Source: Roseomonas sp.
Lineage (GTDB): Bacteria; Pseudomonadota; Alphaproteobacteria; Acetobacterales; Acetobacteraceae
Reading direction: 5' to 3'
Length of the DNA: 55,676 bases
NCBI GenBank assembly: GCA_020249285.1
Contig: JADCFX010000037.1
Location: 1-55,676 of the forward strand
Shown: one piece after another, positions 9,092 to 15,940 of the stretch
Layout of the letters: each line of letters begins with the position of its first letter
How positions within the stretch are numbered: position 1 is the stretch's first letter
Translations under genes and position numbers: made by a program
Notes under the pieces: generated by a model
What the model was told of the DNA's origin: nothing
The model's input: only the letters and a program-made list of their open reading frames with translations
Database searches by the model: none

Positions 9092-9838
9092 TCAGGAACT
9101 CCGATCCTGTGCACATCGAAATCCAAGATACACCACAGCAGTTTCCGGGGGCTTACTAGCGCGGTAGTCGCTTCGCATTTGCGCCGCGCCATACCACCAG
9201 GATCCACCCCGCGTGATGCGTTCATTTCCCTGGGCGGTACTCACCCATTCCCAGACATTGGCCCCCATGTCGTACAGGCCATTCACACCGGACTGCGTGG
9301 TGCCAACGCGGGCGGGGCCGATGCCGCGACTGATCCTGGTGGAACGATCGAGAGCTAAAGGTGTCGGCCCGCAATCGCGCAGGCAATTCGCACCATTCGG
9401 GCGTTCGCCGGTTGGATAGAGATAGGTGGCGCCGGTCTGAAACGGCGCCGGAGGCGACACCCGCCTTTCGGTATGCGCGGCTTCCAGCCATTCAGCATCC
9501 GTCGGGAGCCGCTTGCGAGCCCAGCGGCAATAGGCAGCGGCTTCGTCGAAGGTGACATGAACCGCAGGCTCACGCTCATCAGCAGGCTCACCGAAGGGCG
9601 TGCGCCAAGTCCAGCCAGGCTTGCGCACCCAGCCTGCCTCGAACACTGAGCCACCGCCCTGGCGCTCCGCCATGGTCACCATTCCGGTGGCGGCTACAAA
9701 GCGGCGAAAGGCAGCAACAGAAACCTCCGTGCGGTCAATCGCAAAGCGGCCGATCGGCTGCATGTCACCCTCTGCATGGGCGGATGGCGCTGCGATGGTC
9801 GCGCAGGCGAGCAGAAGCGCGCGTACAAGAATTCTCAT
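9092..9838 (-). CDS. Exported SUMF1/formylglycine-generating-enzyme-like protein, no catalytic cysteine pair
   Basis: A 248-residue protein with signal ILVRALLLACATIAAPSAHA and the FGE-sulfatase C-type-lectin-like fold: FAIDRTEVSVAAFRRFV, PAVHVTFDEAAAYCRWARKR, LPTDAEWLEAA, GLYDMGANVWEWV, RITRGGSWW and C-terminal YLGFRC. The cysteine pair of true formylglycine-generating enzymes lies between GGSW and GFRC. There this protein has YGAAQMRSDYRAS, with no Cys, so oxidation of sulfatase cysteines is unlikely. It may bind or modify something else in the periplasm. The start at 9838 follows AGAGG. It is followed by the exported nuclease gene. Confidence 0.8.
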   Translation of the reverse strand: MRILVRALLLACATIAAPSAHAEGDMQPIGRFAIDRTEVSVAAFRRFVAATGMVTMAERQGGGSVFEAGWVRKPGWTWRTPFGEPADEREPAVHVTFDEAAAYCRWARKRLPTDAEWLEAAHTERRVSPPAPFQTGATYLYPTGERPNGANCLRDCGPTPLALDRSTRISRGIGPARVGTTQSGVNGLYDMGANVWEWVSTAQGNERITRGGSWWYGAAQMRSDYRASKPPETAVVYLGFRCAQDRSS

Positions 9839-9900
9839 ATCCCAAACCTCTCTCAAGCCCATTTCTTGTCAGTATAGGTGAGGATCATACCCTCAAACCC

Positions 9901-10341
9901 CTACCCCACCCCATCAACATACCTTCTCACTTGCCACATTCCCGAAATCCCCTCGTTTGTCATAAACTCGCATGGTGTCCGCCCACGAAAGAGGGGGTCA
10001 TTATTCGCTAGGTTTACCCATCGGTTACCTAGGTCCTCACCAAAATTGATGTGAAGACCACGATAGATGCCTAGAAGTAGCGAAACCCGGATCATTTGAT
10101 CCTGCGTGAAGATACCATTCCATTGGTCACGCTTGATACGGTGCCAAGTCGAAGAAGAAACGCCAATCATCATCACTGCGCTTGCAGGCGGCACATACCA
10201 GATCCGTAGTATATTGCGAGCACCAATCGCCGCTGAGGGACTCAGGCGTTTTCTGTCTTCTGGATCATGGAATAATCCATCTATGATCCCAGAAGCAGTA
10301 GCTTCAGTATGCTTGGAGTTAGCGGTAGTTTCGTCAGACAT
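9901..10341 (-). CDS. MbcA/ParS/Xre-type antitoxin (DUF2384), without a toxin partner
   Basis: A 146-residue protein. Residues about 55-95 look like a degenerate Xre helix-turn-helix (GVSSSTWHRIKRDQWNGIF). The C-terminal 40 residues match the DUF2384 toxin-binding module: LGNRWVNLANNDPLFRGRTP then a Gly-containing helix and VRRYVDGVG. Such antitoxins normally precede a RES-domain toxin. Here the next genes on both sides are an exported SUMF1-like protein and an amidohydrolase remnant, and no RES frame is visible. The gene is clearly AT-richer than its surroundings, which suggests recent acquisition. It could be an orphan antitoxin, a solitary regulator or the remnant of a pair. Confidence 0.75.
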   Translation of the reverse strand: MSDETTANSKHTEATASGIIDGLFHDPEDRKRLSPSAAIGARNILRIWYVPPASAVMMIGVSSSTWHRIKRDQWNGIFTQDQMIRVSLLLGIYRGLHINFGEDLGNRWVNLANNDPLFRGRTPCEFMTNEGISGMWQVRRYVDGVG

Positions 10342-10359
10342 GGCTGTTATTCACGATTT

Positions 10360-10384
10360 AAATTTTCGGGGGAGCGGCCCCCCA
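10360..10384 (-). terminator. Possible intrinsic terminator after the amidohydrolase remnant
   Basis: On the minus strand a GGGGG/CCCCC stem with a six-base loop (plus-strand arms 10368-10372 and 10379-10383) is followed by GAAAATTTAAAT. The run is mixed A/T rather than pure T, so it would be a weak terminator between the amidohydrolase remnant and the antitoxin gene. Confidence 0.35.
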
Positions 10385-10391
10385 TTCGTCG

Positions 10392-10886
10392 TCAGTCACC
10401 CTGCGCGCGGCGCCAAAGTGCTTCCGCTGCGGCAGCACCCTTTCGATAGATCTCCTCCATGCCTACACGCGTTGGGCGCCCGTCCCGCACGACCACCTCT
10501 CCCTCGACGATCACATGTGCCACGTCGTGCCCGTGGCCTGTGTGCATGATAGTCCCCAGTGGGTCATTATGTGGCAAAAGATGGGGGCGCCGCAGGTCCA
10601 ACAGCACCATATCCGCGTGCATATTATCGGTAGCGATCGTCAGCTTGGCCCCTGCATCCACCAATGCGCGGGTCGGCGCGATAATACCGCCCGTTGCATC
10701 GCCCATTGAGAGATAAGCCAGCTTTACGCCAGCGCGACCAATACGCGTGATGTCCTCCGCCGTAAGATGAATGCGATGGGCTGCAACCAGGCGATCATCC
10801 AGCAGCCCGACCTCATCAAGAAGCTCTGCCGGTGTCTTGCCATCTCTGTCACGGATGCCATGCTGGATGGCGTCGACCCGGCTCAT
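10392..10886 (-). pseudogene. C-terminal remnant of an amidohydrolase (cytosine deaminase/TrzA-like)
   Basis: Only 164 residues remain of a metal-dependent amidohydrolase that is normally about 430-480 residues. What is left resembles the last third: LVAAHRIHLTAEDI, GVKLAYLSMGDATGG, a metal-site region LTIATDNMHADM, and the C-terminal VIVEGEVVVRDGRPTRV strand. The N-terminal HxH metal ligands and most of the barrel are absent, so it cannot be active. The sequence upstream of 10886 shows no continuation in any frame. It abuts scar DNA leading to tRNA-Asn and marks one end of a deletion or insertion. In-frame ATG and reading are intact, so the decay may be recent. Confidence 0.75.
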
Positions 10887-11454
10887 CGCTCTCTAAACTG
10901 AAGAAAAGCTATGGCGATTGAGTCGCCACGATGGAGCGCATGATCTCCCCGGACGCCGTGAAAAAATGCGTACGGACATGACGCGTGAAGGTGCCCATCC
11001 GTCCTGGATTACAATCGATGCCGTAAAGCTGGCACATGTGCCGTTTGAAAACTGACCCTGCTTTATTTTTTCGCCACCAAACGGATAGGCGTGCTCAGGC
11101 ATGCGGGAGATTTGGTATTGGGCAAGCTTCTATTGAAAAAGCAGGACAATGGTCCGCCCGCGATTGCGCGAAAAGTTTGGCTGTGACGCGAGGCTGTCCG
11201 GCGCTGCCTGCACGATGGCGACGCAGAGCAGCCTCGCCCGCGGCACTCAGCCACACTGGCGGGGTTTGACGCCTACATCATCAAGCGGCTTAGCGGTGCC
11301 ATTGACCCGGCCACGACCAGAATGGGCAGATGGGCCAGCCCGGAAGCGCGGGGGCGAGTAAGGGGGGGCGGCTGGTCGGCGACGCGTGAAGAACTGGCGC
11401 CCCCTGCGCCCGGGAGTCCCGAGCTGGGCTTCATGTCTCTGGGGGGCGCGTCAT

Positions 11455-11474
11455 AACGGGCGTTAACGCCCGTT
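11455..11474. repeat. Perfect 20-bp palindrome
   Basis: AACGGGCGTTAACGCCCGTT reads identically on both strands, with no spacer. It lies in non-coding DNA 240 bases from the 3' end of tRNA-Asn. It could be an operator, a recombination site or a cruciform remnant of a mobile element. No gene starts next to it. Confidence 0.7.
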
Positions 11475-11638
11475 CCGGTGTAATCTCCGCTTGCACCTGA
11501 ACGCGCCTGGAGAACTCGCCCAGTCGTTCAGCCGCCCAAGCGGCCAGACGCGAAACTGATCCAGCTTAGACGCGACGATCACCAGAAAGACGCCGATGCA
11601 CGTCCGGGCAGGGCGAGCGTCACCAAGCCCAACCAATC

Positions 11639-11657
11639 TGGCACCATAGTGGCACCA
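11639..11657 (+). repeat. Direct repeat of TGGCACCA with 11-base period
   Basis: TGGCACCA occurs at 11639-11646 and again at 11650-11657. One-helical-turn spacing close to a tRNA 3' end is the kind of arrangement seen for integrase arm-type sites. No integrase gene remains, so the function is inferred only. Confidence 0.45.
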
Positions 11658-11714
11658 CGGAGCAAAATCTCGGTTTTTTTGAAGGGCGAAAGACTGCTAA
11701 GTCTTTGAAAAATC

Positions 11715-11790
11715 TGGCTCCCCGAGTTGGACTCGAACCAACGACCTAGGGATTAACAGTCCCGCGCTCTACCAGCTGAGCTATCGGGGA
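11715..11790 (-). tRNA. tRNA-Asn (anticodon GTT)
   Basis: A 76-base gene. The 7-bp acceptor stem TCCCCGA/TCGGGGA, D-loop AGCTCAGCTGGTAGAGC, anticodon loop CTGTTAA with GTT, and T-arm GGTTCGAGTCC are all readable on the minus strand. The CCA end is encoded (TGG at 11715-11717 on the plus strand). The DNA on its 3' side looks like an integration scar. Confidence 0.96.
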
Positions 11791-11861
11791 TCAGGAGCCG
11801 GCGCGCCTAATAGCAGCGCGGCGCCTTATGTCAAAGCCCTGCGGCTTCACAAAAAGCACCC

Positions 11862-11935
11862 TGGAGGTCCGGAGCGGAATCGAACCGCTGTAGAGGGTTT
11901 TGCAGACCCTTGCCTGACCACTCGGCCACCGGACC
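11862..11935 (-). tRNA. tRNA-Cys (anticodon GCA)
   Basis: A 74-base gene on the minus strand. It has acceptor stem GGTCCGG pairing with CCGGACC, anticodon loop CTGCAAA with GCA, T-arm GGTTCGATTCC, and an encoded CCA. It lies 71 bases from tRNA-Asn on the same strand, so the two may be co-transcribed. Confidence 0.96.
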
Positions 11936-12042
11936 CCATGGCGTCTCTATCGGGCCGCGCCCGTTTCCGGTCAAGCGCCACCCTGGCGCGCGGGCGCTCT
12001 CGGACCTATAAAGGCGCCAACAAGGGTTGAAGGAACGGCGAT

Positions 12043-12699
12043 ATGGATTTCGCGCGCGCCAGGCGTTTCATGGTGGATGGTCAGTTGCGGCCGAACCAGG
12101 TTCAGGATCCGCGGATCCTCTCGGCCTTTGGCGACTTGGCGCGCGAAGCTTTCCTGCCGCCCGATCTTTCCCCCCGCGCCTATGTGGATGCGGATGTCCC
12201 CCTGCCGGGTGGACGGGCGTTGATGCAGCCCATGGTGATGGCCCGCCTGTTCCAACTGGCAGAGCTCCGCCGCGGGGACCGGACGCTATTGTTGAGCGCA
12301 GGCTGCGGTTACGGCGCCGCCGTGCTTGCCGCCATGGGCGCCAACGTGACCGCGCTTGAAAATGACCCGGTGCTGCTTGGCCTGGCGCAGGCTGGCTTGG
12401 CGCGCTGCCTGCCGGAAGCCTCGGTCCGGCTGCTGCGCGAGGACCCAGCCCATCCGCCAGCAGGGCTTGGTCCTTTCGACGTGATCATCATTGAAGGCGG
12501 TGTCGTTGCCATTCCGCGCCCCATCGAAACGCTGCTGGCTGAAGGCGGCCGGCTGGTCGCCCTGGTCACGGCGGGGGGGCCGCCGGCACGGGCCACGCTG
12601 GTGCGCCATATTGGTGGCAGCTTCACGCCGCGCACCGCCTTTGAGGCTCATGCCGCGCCACTGCCTGCTTTTCAGCCAAAACCGAGCTTCGCATTTTAG
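12043..12699 (+). CDS. Protein-L-isoaspartate O-methyltransferase-like protein
   Basis: A 218-residue Rossmann methyltransferase of the PCMT family. The N-terminus (MVDGQLRPNQVQDPRIL) and the SAM loop LLLSAGCGYGAAVLAAMG followed by ALENDP are characteristic. It would methylate damaged L-isoaspartyl residues. Many alphaproteobacteria carry such a shortened Pcm-like gene directly before tolC, as here, and its real substrate is uncertain. The canonical DxGxGxG loop is changed to SAGCGYG. A moderate AAGGAA ribosome site precedes the ATG. The tolC-like gene starts 134 bases downstream. Confidence 0.83.
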   Translation: MDFARARRFMVDGQLRPNQVQDPRILSAFGDLAREAFLPPDLSPRAYVDADVPLPGGRALMQPMVMARLFQLAELRRGDRTLLLSAGCGYGAAVLAAMGANVTALENDPVLLGLAQAGLARCLPEASVRLLREDPAHPPAGLGPFDVIIIEGGVVAIPRPIETLLAEGGRLVALVTAGGPPARATLVRHIGGSFTPRTAFEAHAAPLPAFQPKPSFAF

Positions 12700-12833
12700 G
12701 CGCGCTTCGGTTGTATTCACTCTTGGGCTGGCGCAACCGCCCGCGCATGCTGTAACCTCATATTTGAAGCCGTCCTGGGGCTTCGGGGTGGGGTTACCCC
12801 GGTGGCTAGGCCGGGGCTTGGGGGTTGCACTTG

Positions 12834-14288
12834 ATGAAAAGTTTTCGTGCATCGCTTTTTTTGTCTGCGGCGCTCGCCATGGCCCCGCTTGGCTCTGCTG
12901 ACGCGCAAACCCTTCAGGAAGCCCTGGCGGCGGCTTACGCCAATAATCCCGCGCTTCTCGCAGCACGAGCGCAGCTGCGTGCGGTTGACGAAAACCTGCC
13001 CCAGGCCCTGGCCGGTTGGCGGCCAAGCGTCACCTTCTCAGCTGCGGGCGGCTACACGGATGCCACTTCGCGACAGCGGGTGGATAGTGCTAACGGCCCC
13101 TATTCACGCTTCACAGACATTGAACGGAATACCGGCAACCTGACAGGCGCCGTTACGCAGCCAATCTATCGCGGTGGCCGGACCGTGGCCGGCACACGGC
13201 GCGTGGAAAATCAGATTTATGCCCAGCGTTCGCGCCTGATTGCGTCAGAACAGCAGGTATTGCTGGATTCCGTTGCGTCTTATGTCGCGGTGATCCGGGA
13301 TACTGAAGTTGTGCGCCTGAACACGAACAATGTTCAGGTGCTGATGCGGCAATTGCAGGCCACCAATGAACGCTTTCGCGTCGGTGAAATCACACGCACC
13401 GATGTTGCGCAGGCGGAATCGCGCCTGGCTGGTGCCCGGGCGGCTTTGGAACAGGCGGATGGCAATCGGGAATCCGCCCGCGCGGTATTCCAGCGCCTGA
13501 TCGGCATGGCGCCCAATACGGTGACCCCCCCGCAGCCGCTGGTCCCACCGGTGCGTTCCGCGCAGGAAGCGGTCCAAAAGGCCAGCAGCAATAACCCGAC
13601 CGTCATCGCCGCCATGTTTGATGAGGCCGCGGCGATCGAGAATATAGACCTGCAATTCGGTGCGCTTTTGCCGACGGTCAGCGTGCAGGGGCAAACTTTC
13701 CGATTAGATAACAATAACCTGCGCGGTACCCGCCAGACCGGCTCGCAAGTCACCGCCAATCTTTCCGTGCCACTCTATCAGGGCGGTGCAGAACATTCTG
13801 TAGTGCGCCAGGCGCGCCAGCAGGCACAGCAGCAGCGCCAATTGGTAGAAGACGCGCGGCGGCTAGCGGGCCAGCAGGCGGCGCAGGCTTGGGAAACGCT
13901 GCGTACCGCCCGCGCCCAGGTGGAAAGCGTCCGGGCCCAGATCAGGGCCCAGGAAATCGCGCTTGATGGCGTGCAGCGGGAAGCGGTTGTGGGCAGCCGC
14001 ACCACGCTTGATGTGCTGAACGCCGAGCAGGAATTGCTCAATGCCCGTGTCAGCCTGGTGCAGGCGCTGGCAACCCTTGTTAACGCTTCCTATTCATTGA
14101 CCGCCACGATTGGCCGCCTCACGGCGCAGGACCTTGGCCTGCAAGTGCAGCTTTACGACCCGAAGGCATATCATCAGGCGGTTCGTAACCTTTGGGTTGG
14201 AACTGGCGATTACAGTGATGTTGCGGCCCGTCCAGCGGCCGCCATTGCTCCCACGGCGTCCCAGACGCGCCCGAGAGGAACACCATGA
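12834..14288 (+). CDS. tolC: TolC-family outer-membrane channel protein
   Basis: A 484-residue outer-membrane efflux protein. It begins with a signal peptide (FRASLFLSAALAMAPLGSADAQ) and TLQEALAAAYANNPALLAARA, the usual opening of TolC proteins. Two structural repeats follow, with long helices rich in Gln/Ala and beta-strand motifs such as VTQPIYRGGRT and LSVPLYQGGAEHS. It forms the trimeric exit duct for type I secretion and RND efflux. The start is the ATG at 12834; a TTG nine bases upstream is possible but less likely. Its stop overlaps the popZ start (ATGA), so the two genes are translationally coupled. Confidence 0.93.
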   Translation: MKSFRASLFLSAALAMAPLGSADAQTLQEALAAAYANNPALLAARAQLRAVDENLPQALAGWRPSVTFSAAGGYTDATSRQRVDSANGPYSRFTDIERNTGNLTGAVTQPIYRGGRTVAGTRRVENQIYAQRSRLIASEQQVLLDSVASYVAVIRDTEVVRLNTNNVQVLMRQLQATNERFRVGEITRTDVAQAESRLAGARAALEQADGNRESARAVFQRLIGMAPNTVTPPQPLVPPVRSAQEAVQKASSNNPTVIAAMFDEAAAIENIDLQFGALLPTVSVQGQTFRLDNNNLRGTRQTGSQVTANLSVPLYQGGAEHSVVRQARQQAQQQRQLVEDARRLAGQQAAQAWETLRTARAQVESVRAQIRAQEIALDGVQREAVVGSRTTLDVLNAEQELLNARVSLVQALATLVNASYSLTATIGRLTAQDLGLQVQLYDPKAYHQAVRNLWVGTGDYSDVAARPAAAIAPTASQTRPRGTP

Positions 14289-14860
14289 GCGGCACCGCCC
14301 CGCCCCCCGCCGGGGGGCAGGATCAATCCATGGATGATATCCTGGCATCCATCCGCCGCATCCTGAATGAGGATGAGGCGGCGGCCCAGGCGACGGAGGT
14401 GGCGGAAGACACCAAGCCCGAGGCACCATCCGCTGAGGAGCCTGAGGCACCACCGCCGCCCAGGCCGCCTGCGCCCGAATTCGCACCCCCGCCGATTGCG
14501 CCATCCCCACCACCACCGGCGGCGCGGTCAGGGCCAGAGCCCCTAGATTTGACCTCCGACATGCTCGTGACACCGCCAGTCCAGGCGGCTTCTTCACCAC
14601 GAATGGGCATGGATGATGCCTCGGGCCTTATTGCTCCGGCCGCTGCCGCTGCTGCGGCAGCCTCGGTTGGGTCATTGCTGCGTGCGGTCAGTTCAGAACG
14701 CGGGTCCCATGTCTATCGCGGTGGGCCGAGCATTGAGGATCTCGTGCGGGAAGAAATCCGCCCCATCCTGAAGGATTGGCTCGACATGCATTTGCCGCCC
14801 TTGGTGGAACGTCTGGTGCGGGCCGAAATCGAAAGGGTCGTCAATCGCGGTTTGACGTGA
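14285..14860 (+). CDS. popZ: Polar organizing protein PopZ (DUF2497)
   Basis: A 191-residue protein with the three-part PopZ plan. A conserved N-terminal helix (SMDDILASIRRILNEDE, about 15-31) recruits partners. A long acidic and proline-rich linker spans about 35-85, followed by an Ala-rich stretch. C-terminal oligomerisation helices (IEDLVREEIRPILKDWLDMH, then LVERLVRAEIERVV) end the protein. PopZ forms the polar microdomain that anchors centromeres and cell-cycle regulators in alphaproteobacteria. The ATG overlaps the tolC stop. valS is usually the next gene, but here a Bug receptor gene lies in between on the other strand. Confidence 0.9.
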   Translation: MSGTAPPPAGGQDQSMDDILASIRRILNEDEAAAQATEVAEDTKPEAPSAEEPEAPPPPRPPAPEFAPPPIAPSPPPPAARSGPEPLDLTSDMLVTPPVQAASSPRMGMDDASGLIAPAAAAAAAASVGSLLRAVSSERGSHVYRGGPSIEDLVREEIRPILKDWLDMHLPPLVERLVRAEIERVVNRGLT

Positions 14861-14871
14861 TTCTGGGCGGC

Positions 14872-15843
14872 CTATTCCGATCTGATATTGTTTTCCTGCA
14901 CCACGCGCCCCCAAAGCGTCATTTGTGCCCTAAGGAAACCGGCAAACTCCTCGGGCGTTGAGCCCACCGCATCAATGCCCAAAGGCCCGGTCAACCGGGC
15001 GCGTAATTCCTGTTCCGCAAGCACCTTGACCAGGGCCGCGTGAAAGCGGCGCTGGATCGCTTCCGGCACCCGCGCCGGCGCCAGCAGGCCCCACCAGGCC
15101 AGGGCATCAATCCCCGGCAGCCCCTGTTCCGCCACCGTGGGCAGGTCTGGAAACAGCGCTGAACGCTTGGCCCCGGTTTGCGCGAGTGGGCGGAGCGTCC
15201 GCCCCACCTGGCCGCCAAGCCCGGCATTGGTCGCCATGGGCATGTCCAATTCGCCGGCGGCGGCTGCGGCACTCATGGGTCCGCCACCGCGATAGGGCAC
15301 ATGCACCACGCGGAAATCCCCGGCCTTCTGCATCAGCGTCATCGTCAGATGGGAAAGGCTGCCATTGCCGATGGACCCATAGGTGAGCGTATCCGGCTTT
15401 TCCTTGGCCGCCGCGATCACTTCCCGCAGATTCTGCCAGGGGCGAGAATTATGCGTGGTGATGATCATGGGCGCAGTGCCAATCAGCATGATCGGCGCGA
15501 AATCTCGTTCCGTATCAAAGCCTAGATTGGGGATCAGAAACGGGTTCACCGCATGGGTATCGAATACCATGACCCAGCTATTGCCATCAGCAGGCGCTCG
15601 CGCCGCTGCCTGGGTGCCCAAAGCGCCTGAGGCGCCGGGGCGGTTTTCCACCACCACCGGCACACCGAGTTCCGCCGAAAGCCGTGGCTGGATCAGCCGC
15701 GTAATGGTGTCCACGCTGCCGCCCGGCGGGAAGGGGGCGATGATGCGGATCGGCCCATTCGGCCAAGCGGGCGCCTGGGCAAGGGCCGGGGCGGCAAGGC
15801 TAAGCCCGGATAGGCTGGCGATCACGGCGCGGCGATGGAACAT
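14872..15843 (-). CDS. Bug/TctC-family solute receptor (4), inserted between popZ and valS
   Basis: A 323-residue exported receptor: signal MFHRRAVIASLSGLSLAAPALA, first ligand loop IRIIAPFPPGGSVDTITR with the consensus Asp, VVVENRPGASGALGTQ, second loop VPYRGGGPMSAAAAAGELD, and C-terminal TLWGRVVQENNIRSE. The start at 15843 fits the signal peptide; a GGGA lies ten bases upstream, and longer in-frame starts add a non-signal leader. It is on the opposite strand from the popZ and valS genes that flank it, ending 11 bases from popZ, which suggests later insertion. Confidence 0.9.
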   Translation of the reverse strand: MFHRRAVIASLSGLSLAAPALAQAPAWPNGPIRIIAPFPPGGSVDTITRLIQPRLSAELGVPVVVENRPGASGALGTQAAARAPADGNSWVMVFDTHAVNPFLIPNLGFDTERDFAPIMLIGTAPMIITTHNSRPWQNLREVIAAAKEKPDTLTYGSIGNGSLSHLTMTLMQKAGDFRVVHVPYRGGGPMSAAAAAGELDMPMATNAGLGGQVGRTLRPLAQTGAKRSALFPDLPTVAEQGLPGIDALAWWGLLAPARVPEAIQRRFHAALVKVLAEQELRARLTGPLGIDAVGSTPEEFAGFLRAQMTLWGRVVQENNIRSE

Positions 15844-15940
15844 GGCGGATTCCCGAAGCTTTGATGTTTTGCAGCGCGCTTTGACCCAGAAGACGCGCCT
15901 GCCCTTGACGTAACGCCCTGGGGCGGGGAAGGGAAGCAGC

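Larger units (their letters stand above)
10887..11714. other. About 0.8 kb of decayed DNA between the amidohydrolase remnant and tRNA-Asn
   Basis: No complete gene is recognisable on either strand. A short minus-strand frame (11037-10909, 42 codons) starts MCQLYGIDCN, which resembles the N-terminal Cys nucleophile segment of class II glutamine amidotransferases before it diverges. The plus strand contains TTTGAAAACTGACCCTG at 11044-11060, which looks like an insertion-sequence terminal motif. Around 11265-11360 codons are interrupted by stops. A perfect 20-bp palindrome lies at 11455-11474 and an 8-bp direct repeat at 11639-11657. The overall picture is the worn edge of a genomic island beside a tRNA gene. 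Confidence 0.5.

Noticed and set aside
9092..9838. Possible variable protein of a diversity-generating retroelement (FGE/C-type lectin fold)
   Set aside because: No reverse transcriptase, accessory gene or template repeat with A-specific differences is visible nearby.
12700..12833. Terminator between the Pcm-like gene and tolC
   Set aside because: GAAGCC...GGCTTC and GGGG...CCCC can form short stems, but there is no T-run and the genes are likely co-transcribed.
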